A stretch of DNA of 64,000 bases from Stomorhina lunata (lineage: Eukaryota; Arthropoda; Insecta; Diptera; Rhiniidae). Location of the stretch: positions 84,406,938-84,470,937 of the forward strand of contig OW121743.1 in the NCBI GenBank assembly GCA_933228675.1, given 5' to 3'. Positions 23,356-37,600 of the stretch are shown piece by piece. Numbering within the stretch: position 1 is the first letter of the stretch; each line of letters starts with the position of its first letter. The translations under genes and the position numbers were made by a program. The notes beneath the pieces were generated by a model. That model was not told the origin of the DNA. It saw only the letters and a program-made list of their open reading frames with translations, and did not search any database.

Positions 23356-24540
23356 TTAAATTAACATTTTCTTACAAAAATTACCTATTTTGTCTAGGCA
23401 ATACGAATAGACATCAAAAACCAATGTAAACTAAAATAAAAAAAAGATCTTACCTTTGAACAAATTCATACACAATGATTTCTTGCTTTTTGCATTTCAA
23501 TGTTTATCAGATTTTTGTATGTTTAGTGGAAAAGCAAAGCACACGAATGGACGTTTGATTCGACCTATGACAAAAATAAGACTGTATTCAACATGCGAGT
23601 TGTTCGATTGCCTTAAAATGAACAACATGTATACAAGTTCGAACAAGTTTGATTAATTCATTCACTCCCAGTTTAAAGAAAATCATTTTCAATGAAGGGA
23701 AATATGTTCGGTTGCTTTAAAATGAACAGCAAAAGAGTGTGTGTAGGCAAGTTTGATCTTTTACAAATAAAAGACAAGTTTTTTGTGCCTTTGTTATTGT
23801 TGAATGTTTTTTAATCAGCAAGTGAAGTTCTCTGCTACAGATGTGTCTTTCAGAATGAGTAATTTCTGTTATTAACTCTTATATTCCTCCCGACTAGGTC
23901 CCTTTTAACGACTTCCTTCTCAATCCATCTTCATTTACATGTTATCAATAAAAATTCAAACCACAAACAAAATATCATTATGCAATATTTTTTTTATTTT
24001 ACTGTTTTACTAAACAAGTTAAAAAGTTAAAAGATAAAGTTTTGTTTGATGATAGAGTGTATACAAAATTAAGACTTTTATATACAAACATTCTCACAAA
24101 TAAGCAAAAGTACACACATACTTTTATACAAATATATATAAACATAGTACATATCCTTAGTGGCCGGAAATTTGTTAACAACTGCAACACCAACCTGACA
24201 ACCAACATGTTAAATGAAATCAAAATATTAGTTAAAACAACATAACATAAAAAATTCAAAAAACTCTACAAAAAAAACCCAGAATTAAATTTATTTTTTC
24301 TGTTTTCTGAGTTTTATTTCAATTTTTTTGTGAATAATTTAAAATGTTAAAACACGTCACACAATATGTTTACCTCGAACATAAATGATGGCACAAGTTG
24401 GAGAAGGAGTTGGAGCAGAAGAAAGAGCAGAAAAATAACAACAAACTACAAATTATGCTAAATTAATAACAACATTATACGAGTAGTCAAAATTTTAAGA
24501 AGGGAATGGACTGTGGATCTAAGCAGAAGAAAAATTCACA
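23356..24540. other. Intron sequence between arrays, nothing firmly recognised
   Basis: Contains AATGAACAACATGTATACAA and a similar AAAATGAACAGCAAAAGAGT about 90 bp on, suggesting small local duplication (TTGTTCGATTGCC / TGTTCGGTTGC). Open frames at 23,456-23,656 and 23,999-24,259 have no recognisable motif. Confidence 0.5.
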
Positions 24541-27330
24541 AATTTTGTTAAAATGTTTGATGTTTAAATTTTGTATAAAAAATGTTCGATATTAAAATTT
24601 TTTATAGAAAATTTTTGATTTAAAAATTTTTATAGAAAATTTTCGATGTTAAATTTTTTTTAGAAAATTTTTGATGTTAAATTTTTCAATAGAAAATTTT
24701 CGATGTTAAAATTTTTTATAGAAAATTTTCGATGTTAAATTTTTTTTAGAAAATTTTTGATTTAAAATTTTTTAATAGAAAATTTTCGATGTTAAAATTT
24801 TTTATAGAAAATTTTCGATGTTAAAATTTTTTATAGAAAATTTTCGATGTTAAAATTTTTATAGAAAATTTTCGATGTTAAAATTTTTCATAGAACATTT
24901 TCGATGTTAAATTTTTTTATGGAAAATTTTCGATGTTAAAATTATTTAAGAAAATTTTCGATGTTAAAATTATTTTAGAAAATTTTCGATTTAAAAATGT
25001 TCGATGTTAAAATTTTTTTTAGAAAATTTTCGATGTTAAAATTTTTTATAGAAAATTTTCGATGTTAAAATTTTTATAGAAAATTTTCGATGTTAAAATT
25101 TTTCATAGAACATTTTCGATGTTAAAATTTTTTATGGAAAATTTTCGATGTTAAAATTATTTAAGAAAATTTTCGATGTTAAAATTATTTTAGAAAATTT
25201 TCGATTTAAAAATTTTCTATGTTAAAATTGTTTATAGAAAATTTTTGATATTAAAGTTTTTTACAGAAAATTTTCGATATTGAAATTTTTTATGGACAAT
25301 TTTCGATGATTTTTATTTTTTAAAATTTTAAAATTTTTGTTAAAATTTTTTATAGAAAATTTTGTTAAAATTGATTTAAACATTTTTTAAAGAAAATTTT
25401 CGATGTTAAAATATTTTACAGAAAATTTTCGATGGAAAAATTTTTATAGAAAATTTTTGATGTTAAAATTTATTATATAACATTTTCGATTAAAAATTTT
25501 TTTATAGAAAATTTTCGATGTTAAAATTTTTTATAGAAAATTTTCGATGTAAAAATTTTTTATAGAAAATTTTCGATGTTAAAATTTTTTATAGAAAATT
25601 TTCGATGTTAAAATTTTTTATAGAAAATTTTTGATGTTAAAATCTTTTATAGAAAATTTTCGATGTTAAAATTTTTTATAAAAAATTTTCGACGTTAAAA
25701 TTTTTCATAGAACATTTTCGATGCTAAACTTGTTTATAGAAAATTTTTGATGTTAAAGTTTTTTACATAAAATTTTCGATATATAAATTTTTTATGAAAA
25801 ATTTTCGATGATAAAATTTTTTATAGAAAATTTTCGATGTTAAAACTTTTTCTACAAAATTTTCGATGTTAAAATTTTTTAAAGAAAATTTTCGATGTTA
25901 AAATTTTTTATAGAAAATTTTCGATGTTAAAATTTTTTTTATAAAAAATTTTCGATGTTAAAATTATTTTAGAAAATTTTTGATTTACAAATTTTCTATG
26001 CTAAAATTGTTTATAAAAAATTTTTGTTACAATTTTTTTATAGAAAATTTTCGATGTAAAAATTTTTGATGTTAAAATATTTTACAGAAAAACTTCGATG
26101 CTAAATTTTGATAGAAAATTTTCGATGTTAAAATTTTATATAGGACATTTTCGATTAAAATTTTTTTTATAAAAAATTTTCGATGTTGAAATTTTTTATA
26201 GAAAACGATGTTTACATTTTTTGATAGAAAATTTTCCATATTAAAATTTTCTTAATTGCAAATTTTTGATGTAAGAATGTTTGATGTAAAAATTTATTAT
26301 AGAAAATTTTTCAAATTCAATATTTTTGATTCGAAAATCTTTTATAGAATTTATAGATTTAAAAATTATTAAAAGAAAATTTTCAATTGTAAATTTTTTA
26401 CAGAAAATTTTCGATGTAAAAATTTTTTCAGAATTTGAAAATTTTTTAAAGAAAATTTTCAATTTGAAAATTTTTTAAAGAAAATTTTCGATGTTAAATT
26501 TTTTTTTTACGGAAAATTCTAGATATTGAAATTTTTTATAAAAAATTTTCGATATTAAAATTTTTTATAGAAAATGTTCAATGTTAAATTTTTATAGAAC
26601 ATTTTCGATTTAAAATTTTTTTTATAGAAAATTTTCTATTTAAAAACTCTTAATAGAAAATTTTTGATGCTAAAATTTTTTGTAAAAAATTATCAATATT
26701 TATGGAAAATTTTCCATGTTTTTATAGAGAATTTTCAATATTAAATTTTGTTATTGAAAATTTTTGATGTAAAAATTTTTTATACGAAAATTTTGATAAT
26801 TTTTTTTAAAGCAATTTTTGATTCAAAAATCTTTTATAGAAAATGTTCAATTTAAAAATTATCAAAAGAAAATTTTCAATGGTAAAATTTTTTACAGAAA
26901 ATTTTCTATGTTTAAATTTTTTATAGACATTTTGTTTTATTTTTATAGAAAATTCTCGATGTTAAAATTTTTTACAAAAAATTATCGATGTTATAGAAAT
27001 TTTTTTTATTTTTATAGAAAATTTTCGATTCTAAATTTTTTTATAGAAAGTTTTCGATGCAAAAAGTTTTTACACAAAATTTTCGATGTTAAAATTTTTT
27101 AGAAAAAATTTCCGACGTAAAAATTCTTAATAGAAAATTTTCGATGTTAAAATTTTTTTCAAAAAATTTCGATGTTAAAATTCTTTATAGAAAATTGTCG
27201 TTATTAAAATTCTTTATAGAAAATTTTCCATGTTAAAATATTTTATAGAAAATTTTCGATGTTAAAAAAGAAAATTTCAGAGGTAAAATATGTATTTTAC
27301 AGAAAATTTTTGTTAAAACCTTAAAAAGTT
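24540..27330 (+). repeat. AT-rich minisatellite array, ~29-bp unit (direct orientation)
   Basis: The unit is GAAAATTTTCGATGTTAAAA then TTTTTTATA, repeated about every 29 bp and decaying to the right (from about 26,200). Open frames at 26,241-26,462 and 26,818-27,102 are translations of the repeat. Confidence 0.95.
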
Positions 27331-28450
27331 TTCTCGGAAACTTTTAAAAATCCTTTAATTTATCTTTTCGAGTCCAATTTTTAAAATTTCTTTAAACTAA
27401 GAAGATAGTTCTTAAATATATTTTTTTCTCACCTTTCATCTCCTCTGCCCCACTGTCTAACGAATGAATACATGTTGCTGTGGTCAAACATCATTATGTT
27501 GTGATGAGAATTTTCGTTTTTATTTCATTTTAAGACAAAGTTTTCGTTAACTGATGAATTCCTGGAAAAGAGGAAGTTGTAGATTATGAATCTAACAAAA
27601 AAAAGAACGACAGCTGTTTTGAGTAGCTTTTCTTCCATTTTTTTTACTTTTGTCTACCAAAGTTGTAGTATGAGAGGTCATTACAAAAGTTTTAAATTTA
27701 TTTCAGATTTTGTTAAACATTCTCCGGTACAAATAAATGGATTTTTTTTTATAATTTTCTGATTTACATGCCCATTCTATACTATTATGTGGCTATGTAA
27801 ACATAACTTTTTTTTACCCAAAAAAAATATCTTCCCAGGAATAACTTTTTGAAAGCTACGCATACTTCCGTTTGCCATATGCATTTAAAAACTCTAGATA
27901 TTTTTTTTATACTCATTTACATACATTTGGGCCAATAAAAACAAGTTAAGGAAATATAAAGTTAAGCAATTTGTTAAAGAAAAATTAAATAAAACAAGGA
28001 AGGAAATAAAAACAGCCCTTTTCAACAAATAAAAAACATCATTATCATCACTCCCTTGATAAATTTTCTGAAAAATTGTGTTTTTTAATAAAGCCGGAAG
28101 TGTGAATAGGCTTTAATGTAAATGTTATTTTTAACAAACAATTCCAGTTTTTTAGAAACGTAAAAAGGTTTCTAAGCCTAATTAAAGAAAATACACAAAA
28201 ACTTTTAATCTCTAAAGTTTCTTTGCCTTCGTTTTGCTCTAGTTACTTTCCAATACGTTGTAATAAATTTAGGCCAATGCGTAAAAACTGCATCAGAAAA
28301 AGTATTAAGTTTTTAAATTAAACTTTTTATAATTAACAAATAACAGTTTTAAACCGAAAATGTTTTCACAAATACTTAAATTGTTACTATTTTCATACTT
28401 ATTATCTTTACAAAAAGTACCATAAGCATTTATTTATTTTTTATGTGTCT
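27330..28450. other. Unique intron island, nothing recognised
   Basis: About 1.1 kb of non-tandem sequence with a less AT-rich patch at 27,430-27,500. No coding or element signal. Confidence 0.55.
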
Positions 28451-29336
28451 TAATAAACAATATTTTCTGTGTAAAAATTGTATATAGAAAATTTTCTATG
28501 TAAATATTTTTTTATAAAAAAAAATTTTTAGATGTGAAATTTTTCTTAGAACTTTCAATTTAAAATTTTTTATCAAAAATTTTCGATTTTAAATTTTTTA
28601 TAGAAAATTTTCAATGTTAATATTTTTTATAGAAAATGTTCGATGTTAAAGTTTTTTATAGAAAATTTTCGATGTTAAAATTTTTTATAGAAAATTATCG
28701 ATGATAAAATTTTTGATAGAAAATGTTCGATGTTAAAATTTTTTATAGAAAATTATTGATGTTAAAATTTTTTATAGAAAATTTTCGATGTTAAATTTTC
28801 TATAGAAAATTTTTGATATTAAAATTTTTTCTAGAAAATTTTCGATGTTAAAATTTTTTCTAGAAAATTTTCGATGTTAAAATTTTTTATAGAAAATTAT
28901 CGATGATAAAATTTTTTATAGAAAATTTTCGATGTTAACATTTTTATAGAAAATTTTCTAAGTTAAAATTTTGTATAAAAATTTTCGATGTTAAATTTTT
29001 TTTATAAAAATTTTCGATATAAAATTTTTTTAGAGAAAATTTTCGATTTAAAAATTATTATTATAAAATTTTTGATGTAAAAATTGTTTATAGCGATTTT
29101 TTTATGTTAAAATTTTTATATAAAATTTTCTATGTTAACATTTTTATGGAAAATTTTCTATGTTAAAATTTTTTATAGAAAATGTTCTATGTTAAATTGC
29201 TTATAGAAAGTTTTCGATGTTAAATTGTTTAAAGAACATATTCGGTGCTAAAATTGTTTATAGCGAGTTTCTGATGTTAAATTTTTTTATAGAATGTTTT
29301 GGATTTCAAATTTTTTGTGGATGTTAAAATATTTAA
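28450..29336 (+). repeat. AT-rich minisatellite array, ~29-bp unit, left of an insertion
   Basis: Same unit and orientation as 24.5-27.3 kb (AAAATTTTCGATGTTAAAAT, TTTTTATAG). Continues after the inserted element at 31,889-33,310. Confidence 0.93.
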
Positions 29337-31718
29337 CAAGTAAGAGTGGTATATTCGGCTTTGCCGAATCTTGGATACCCTTCACCAATGGTGCTGCAAA
29401 AGTACTTAATGTAATTCCTAGCAAAATTTGGTTATACTAGTATTATATGCAAAGAGTCTTTAAAATTAAGAGTCGGAAAAAGAAAAGCTTTTCGGTGGCG
29501 TCATCATCTAGGATAGTTATGCACCCAAAGGTTAGGTTGGGCAGGTGGCTGATGTCTAGGGAAGCTTCACTTGGGTTCTAAAGTGGTCCCTTTGTGAAAG
29601 ATAATGATTACTAGACTACAAGTAGAGAATACATATTTAAGCCAGCCAGTAGCTTCGAAATAAAATATACACATATTTTACGAACATTTAATAAAGTTCG
29701 ATAGACCAGATAAACCATGCAGAAAAGATGCTTCAAAATGTAGATGCCCTTACATTTGCAATAGCACATCGATTTGATGAAGTTTAAGTATTCTGGCATG
29801 CAACCCAAAAACACTGTGCCCAGTGAGGGTTGTGCACTTTAATTCGTACGAATTATCCCACCAGTAAAAGTTCTTGATTAGTTATGTAAAACTCTGAAGT
29901 TAGCGGACTGATTTAGGTCAAAGCTTTAACAATGATAAGCCTTAAAATTATAGGGTATACACTCTTAGTTTTAGATACATACGTGAAATATATAGCTTTT
30001 GAATGGATGGATATCAGCTTTGTCGGAAAAGTTATTAAAGATTTACTTATTAATCTGAAGTTAGTTAATTAATTAAAATGAACACTTCATCAATAATATT
30101 TGGGATGTATTGTTCTTTCGATCTGTCCGATGGATGTTTGGAAAGTTTTGCACTAGTTCCTTGTGCAATTTTAATGTGATTTAATTTATCAGCATTAAAT
30201 CGATTCCCGGTCGGGGTTATATGGGAGATTTCACTAAATGTGAATAGAGCTCCCCCATTTTCAATATCGAACTTTTCAAGAGATCAGAAATACTTTTGTC
30301 AAATGTTGTCCCTCTAAAAAGTTTATTTTAGACGCTATCGCCCTGAATATCAATATTGTACAACGTCTTTATACTAAATGTCATCATCGTATCTTAGCCG
30401 AAGTTATACGGGATCAATTGTCAAACGTGAATGGATTTCTCCCAATTGCATTTAAAAAATTTAAATTGTCGTTGATATGTGAGATACTTACATACATATG
30501 TAGGTTTTGAACGGATATCATTGCATTTTTGTACTTCCTAGGAAGATTACCTATAATTTGATATATAATACATTCTCAAATGTTATCATAATGTTCAAAA
30601 GTCAGACACAAAATTAAGATTAATGCAGAGTGTCTGTCTGCTAAAATCAGATTTGTGGAGCTCCTGGATCTTACACAAAATTTTAGGATATTGTCCCACC
30701 CTGAATTTTATCATTGTCGATCAAAACACCATCGCTTAAACGCTAAATTATATCTACCACAAATTACCGAATGCATCAGGATTTAGGTAATCCCCTGCGA
30801 AGGACGCTATTTAATTTCATCAAAATAAACACCTGAGATATCGACAAAACAGGAGCTCCAAAAACTTGACTACAACAGAAAAAATTACATACAGGTAGAC
30901 GGACGGACAAAAAAACAGACGGGCGGACGGACGGACGGAGGTCGCGAAATCGATTCTCCTGCCGATTCAAAGTTGATCGGTACAGTTTGAATGGTATTCG
31001 TAATCAGATTTGTGGAGTATAGATTTTAGAAAATCCTCACACAAAGAACGATGTCAAATTTCATCACAATCGGTCCATAAACACCTGAGATATCGCTGAA
31101 ACAATACTTACGAAATGTAAACAAAATTTCTTAGACACGTACTCTGAGCAATTTGCTGTACATCAAATGTAGTGTTATTGCGATATCTCAATTGTTTACG
31201 GACCGCTTTTGATAAAATTTAATAACGTGCTTGGCGGGGGAATTTCCTAAAATCTGATATAAAATTTATGTAGGTCCGTACTAAAGGAGGATGGTTTTTC
31301 CTATTTCTGCATTTCATTTTTTCAACAAACATTCTCTAATGCGAACTTTGGGCAATTTGCGATACATCAAATTCAATGTTTTGGCGATATCTCAGTTGTT
31401 TATGGACCGATTTTGATAAAATTTTACAGAGTGTTTTGGGAAACTATTTCCTACAATCTGATATATAATATATTATCACATGTACACCAGGAGTATCTTT
31501 TTTCTCTTGTTATTTAAAAGTGTGTTTCAATCAAAAATTTTAAAATTTTCGTCTAATTTTTGGTATTTTTTCGATATTTTCGGTGTTTATAAACCGATTT
31601 TAATGAAATTTAATAGCGTTCATTGCGGGAGAATTTCCTAAAATCTAATATATAATTTATGTAAGTCCATCCTCCAGGGGCTTCAGAAACTTGATTTCAA
31701 CAGACAGACAGACAGACG

Positions 31719-31750
<32 letters not shown>

Positions 31751-31888
31751 GACATCGCTTAATCGATTCTCCTCCCGATTCTGAGTCGATCGGTATAATT
31801 TTTATGGGGTCTACGATCACTAATAAAAAAATTACAAACGGAATCACAAACTTATAATACCCTTTCACCTATTGGTGAAGGGTATAAA
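29337..31888 (+). mobile_element. ATACCC/GGGTAT element, full-length-like 2.55 kb (element 3)
   Basis: The left end is ACAAGTAAGAGTGGTATATT with the hairpin TTCGGCTTTGCCGAA and ATACCCTTCACCAATGGTG. The right end is ATACCCTTTCACCTATTGGT, GAAGGGTATAAA. The interior has repeated modules of about 190-210 bp: GGAGATTTCACTAAATGTGA (30,225) and GGGATCAATTGTCAAACGTG (30,410); CGATATCTCAATTGTTTACG (31,180), CGATATCTCAGTTGTTTATG (31,384) and a third near 31,570. (ACGG)n and (ACAG)n runs lie at about 30,898-30,940 and 31,700-31,750. Inserted within the minisatellite array. No transposase frame; the SVRPSV/SVCLSV open frames are microsatellite translations. Confidence 0.8.
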
Positions 31889-33310
31889 AAAAAATTTTAA
31901 TGTTAAATTTTTTATAGAACACTTCGATGGTAAAGTTTTTAAAAAAAAATTTTCGATATTAAAATTTTTTATTGAAAATTTAATTTTTAAAGAAAATTTT
32001 TAATGTTTTAATATTTTATAGAAATTTTTCGACGTTATAATTTTTTATACAAAATTTTCGATTTAAAAATTTTTTAAGACAATTTTTGAGTTTAAAATAT
32101 TTAAAAGAAAATTTTCGTTGTTAAAGTTTTTATAAAAAATTTTCGATGTTGAAGTTTTTATAGAAAATTTTTGATGCTAAAATTTTGTACAAACAAATTT
32201 CGATTTTAAAATTTTTTATAGAAAATTTTCGATTTAAAATTTTTTTAGAAAATTTTCATTGTCAAAATTATTTTCAAGAAAATTTCGATGCAAAACCTTT
32301 TTTTTTAATTTTCGATATTAAATTTTTTATAAATAATTTTCGATACTAAAATTTTTTATAGAAAATTTTTGATTTTAAAATTTTTTTATAAAAATCAATG
32401 TTAAATTTTTTATAGAAAATTTTCAACGTTTTTATAGAAAATTTCTTTACAGAAAATTTTCAACGTTTTTATAGAAAATTTTCAATGTTAAAATTTTCTA
32501 TAGAAAATTTTTGATGTTAAAATTTTCTATAGAAAATTTTTGATGTTAAAATTTTCTATAAAAAATTTTTGATGTTAAAATTTTTTATAGAAAATTTTCT
32601 ATGTTTATAGAAAATTTTTTGTAGAAAATTTTCAATATTAAATTATTTATAGAACATTTTCGATGCAAAAATTTTGTTTAGAAAATGTTTGATACAAATT
32701 TTCGATGTTCAAATTTTTATAAAAAATTTTGAAAATTAAAATTTTTTATGTTAAAATTTTCATAGAAAATTTTTAATGTTAAAATTTTTGATGTTAAAAT
32801 TTTCATAAAATATTTTTAATGTTAAAATTTTCATAAAAAAAATTTTGGTATTAAAATTTTCAAAGAAAATTTTTGGTATTCAAATTTTCAAAGAAAATTT
32901 TTGATGTTAATTTTTTTAGGAAATTTTAAACGTTAAAATTTTTTAAAAAAATTTTTGACGCAAAATTTTTTTATGTTAAAATGTTTTTATAAAATTTTTG
33001 TTTTTAAATATTTATAGAAAATTTTTTATGTTAAAATTTTTATAGAAAATTTTAACATAGATTTTATAGAAAAGTGTTTTTGTAAAAAATGTTTGATATT
33101 AAATTTTTTTGTAGAAAACTTTAGATGTTAAAATTTTAACAGAAAATGTTCGATCTTAAATTGTTTTACAGAAAATTTTCAATGTAAAAGTCTTTATAGA
33201 AAATGTTCGATGTTAAAATTCAATGTTAAAATTTTTTATAGAACATTTTTGATGTTCAAATTTTTTATGGAAAATTTTCGACGTTAAATTTTTTTATAGA
33301 AAATGTTGAT
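31889..33310 (+). repeat. AT-rich minisatellite array, ~29-bp unit, right of the insertion
   Basis: Continuation of the 28.45-29.34 kb array in the same orientation, more decayed (AAAATTTTCGATGTTAAAAT, TTTTTATAG). Confidence 0.92.
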
Positions 33311-34690
33311 AGTCTAATCATTAGATTAGATTACTCAACATAAAATACTCCAACAAACATTTCCAACATTACACTTACAATTCACTCTGTTACTTAACCA
33401 AACATTTAACATAATGAAAAGAAAATGCATTCCTACTCCCCTGAAAATTACCAAAAATTTTCCTCAACATTTCAAAATTCTTTCCCAGAAAAACAACAAA
33501 ATATCATTACATTTTGTTCAGGATTAAAAGGTGTCAAAATGTCATTAAGAAGTTGCATCAACAGCAGCAGCAAATGCAACTGCTGCTGGTGATAGTTGTT
33601 AAGACTCTCTTGTAAAAATAACTATTGAAATCTAGATGTTGTTGTTATTGTTCTTGTTGTTGATACTTTTAATGTTACCAGCCAAAAGCCACATAATGCT
33701 TATATTGAAAGCCCAACAAAAGCAACAACGAATGTCGAAAAACCGAAAACAAAAACAAGTGTTAACAAAAGTTTTCAAAGTAAATTAAGTTGAGATGTTG
33801 GCAGCAAGTGCAACCCACAACAACAGCAACAACGACTTAAACAATTGCTGGAGTTTGAAGTAAACAAATATTTACGCAAATGCACACATTCAAACAAAAG
33901 GATACAGATTTCAATTAATGTAGAAACAGGTTGTTTTGAGGGATTTTTGGGGTACAAAATGTAAAAATGGTTTAAGCAGATTATGGGAAATAGACAAAAA
34001 AGAAACAAATAGGAAATTGTTAAAACCTTTAAAGTAGAAAATCTAACCAATTTCATGGAGCCGATAGTTTAAGTAAAAGTTTCACCCACAACAAACAGTA
34101 TGTTACAAAAGTATTCGGACAAAGTTGTTAATAGTACTTTTAATTGCAAAAACAAAATCATTTTTAAATATTTCTCATTTATTGTCCAATTAAACCTAAA
34201 TGACTTTAGTAAATGTCACAAATATTCTTTCATAATTTCATTACTATAAAATTTATGACTTCCTAAAGACAATTTAATTTTAATCACATTTCCTCTAGTT
34301 ATTGCAGTTTTTATGTTGTTTCTTAATTTAAACAACATTTTAACATATTTTGCCAACAAACATTAAAATTTTTGCAACAAAAAATCATAAAGTGTCAGAT
34401 CGTACAAGAGCAAGAACAACACAACACAACAATGACAAACAAAATCAAAATAACAAAGTGTCATTTTCAAATCTCATAAGTAACACTGCAATTAGAAGTT
34501 CTTTGAAGCCACAGCAAAACCCATATAAGGATAGAAGGAAAAAAAACTAGAGACAAAACTAGGAAAAAAAATACAATAACAAAAAGCGTCATGAGACTAA
34601 ACAATAGAAAAAGCTGTAGCAGCAACAAGAAAACATTTAGACTATACAGAAGGCAAGCTGTTATTATGTCAGAGCTGGTATTTAAGATTA
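33310..34690. other. Unique, higher-complexity intron island
   Basis: Less AT-rich than its surroundings, with CAG/CTG- and CAA-rich stretches (33,555-33,590: CAGCAGCAGCAAATGCAACT then GCTGCTG, a hairpin; 33,810-33,835 CAACAACAGCAACAACG). No exon-like frame: the frames at 33,775-34,056 and 34,350-34,550 are Asn/Gln/Lys or Leu/Phe-rich and unrecognised. A plausible place for an intronic enhancer; this is inference only. Confidence 0.5.
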
Positions 34691-37600
34691 AATGTATTTC
34701 GAGGACTTTTCAGTAAAAGCTTTTGCACTGAAAGTTTTTAAAATATTTAAATATAAAGTGTTGCAATAAATTACACTTATTACTTAATATAAAAGCTTAT
34801 AATCAAAATATTTATTAAAAAGAAGTGCTTTTGGGTCAACAGCTTAAAATCGACAGATCTACTGTAAAAGCTTTTTCAATAATTTAAGAAGCTTTTTACT
34901 AAATTAAGAACAAAGTTTTGGTCTGATGCAAAGATTAGAACTTATACACTAAAACCTTTAAATTGTATTGAACTTCAGAACAGAGTTCCACAACACAAAA
35001 AGCTTTAAAGATATGAAAAACAATTTTCAAAAATTTGTGCGCTAAATGCACAAAATATAAAATATATATAACATTTAGTGCAAAAGCTCTAAATTTTATA
35101 TGTAAATACATAACTATAAAGAATTATAGCTTTTATCCTTTTTCCAACATTTGTTGAACTTATATAATATTATCTAACAACTTAAGGCTTAAAGGTTTTA
35201 TAGCTTTTAGGCATAGCTTTCAACTTTATATACCAAATACTTAAATGGTTTTATTACACAAAGCTCGATAGAAAGTTATTTAAAAGCTTTTATGTATAAA
35301 GATTTAACTTAAAGTTATTGTTATTGAAAACTTGCGTAGTAAATATCTTTAAAAGCTTTTAGAAGCATTTTTACATTTTTAAACTAAATATAAAAGCTTT
35401 ATAATAATAAAAGATTTATGTTAAAAAAATTATATAAAATGCTTCACAATGCGTACTAAAATACATAGAAAAAGGTAGGACACAGCTTTTTAACTTTTAA
35501 TACCTAATTTATTATGTTGTGAAAGCTTTCATTACACAAAGCTACAAAAATCTTGCCTATTAAAGGACTTAGTTTTAAAATCTCTTAACTATCTTATAAA
35601 GTTATCGAAGATACTATATTAAGCTTTAAAAGTTTGTACTAAAATATTTTTAAAAAAAGCTTTATTAAAAGCATTAATTTACTTAAAAAAAAGCTTTTTA
35701 GTTAGAAGCTTTATACTAAAAACATTAATAAATTAAAAATATAATAAACGTTTTTGCAATTTTCCAAATATTTATACTTATATTAAAAGCTTTTTATGAA
35801 ATAACTTTAATTAACTTTTTATAGTCCAGAAAGCTTAAATAAGTATACACAATAAAAGCTTTTGTTTTTGTTATTAAAATCATTGATTAACTTAAAGAAA
35901 AAGCTTTATAATTGAAAGCTTTATGATAAAAACATAAATTAATTAAAGCTTAAATAAGATTACACAATAAAAGCTTTTGTTTTTACTAAAAGATTTTTGA
36001 AAAAAGCTTTATTGATAGCATTGACTAACTTAAATAAAAAGCCTTATAATTGAAATCTTTATACAAAAAACTTAAGTTAATTAAAAATATAATAAAAGTT
36101 TTTACAAATTTGCAAATGCTAATACTTAAATTAAAAGCTTTTTATGAAATGACTTTAATTTAAATTTTTCATTCCAGAAAGCTTTAATAAGTTTACACAA
36201 TGGAAGATTTGGTTTTAAATAAAAGATTTATACTATTAACTTAAATTAATTAAAAATGGAATAAAAGTTTTTACAAGTTTGCAAATTTTTTTACTTAAAT
36301 TAAAAGCTTCTTATGAAATGACTTTAATTGAAAGTGTTTCATTCCAGAAAGCATAAATAAGTTTACGCAATAAAAGCTTTTGATTTTACTAAAAGATTTT
36401 TGAAAAAAAGTTTTATTTGAATAATTGATTAACTAAAAGAAAAAGCTTTATAATTGAAAGCTTTATACTATAAACTTAAATTTATTAAAAGCTGTTTATG
36501 AAATGACTTTAATTAAAAGTTTTTCATTTTAGAAAAAAAAAGCTTTATTGAAAGCATTTAAACTAACTTACAGTAGGAGCTTTATATTTGAAAGCTTTAG
36601 ACTAAAACCTTACATTAATAAAAAATTAAAAAAATACAAGTTAGCAAATGATTATACTTAAATTAAAAGCTTTTTATAAAATGTATTTTATTAAAAGTTT
36701 TACGTTCCAGAAAGCTTAAATAAGTTAACACTATAGACTTTTAAAAAAGCATTGATTAACTTAAAGAAAAAGCTTTATACTAAAAACTTATATTAATCAA
36801 AAATAGAATAAAAGCTTTTACAAGTTTGTTGCTTGCTTTACTTAAATTAAAAGCTTTTTATGAAATAACTTCAATTATATGTTTAGACAAGTTAACACAA
36901 TAGAAGCTTTTGTGTTTAACAATTTATAATTATTGGAAATACATTTCAGTGCTAAAATAAAAAAGCTTTGTTATCGAAAGCCATAAACTTTTTCTTTTTT
37001 TAAGATTAAATTTTTAAAATTTGTATTTTTACAAAAAAAAATTATTTCAAATTACTTCAATTTACGTAAGTTAAAGCTAATAGCTTAGTATATAAAGCTT
37101 TTATGTACCAAAGTTTTAAAGCTTTTATTTCACGGTACATTTTTTTTAATTTATTTTCTCTTTTTTATTAAAATTTAAAATTTTTCTAAAATAATTCCCT
37201 AAGGAACTTGCAATTAACATTTTTTTCTCAAAACTTATTAAAATACAAGAAGAGAAAAATTTAAAGCTTTTTGGTTTTAAAAATTAAAAAAAAAGTTTAC
37301 TTAAATATATAAGGCATAGAATAAATAAATACCTAGAAAGTCAACGAAACGTCAAAGTACACCTGGGACCTGTCGATAGTACGGATCAGTAATAGTGTAT
37401 TGGTAAGCCTAAAAAGAGCTTTTACTTTTCTTAATGAATACAAACAGTTGCACAAAAAAGTATGATATGATGGGACGAAAATTTTCTTCAAGATTTTTTC
37501 CGTAATTTTAAGAAATTTTCTTGAGAAATCCATATTTTAAGGTATAGAATGAGTTTTACTTGATTTTAGGATAATTAAAATCTATAAACAATTTTTTATT

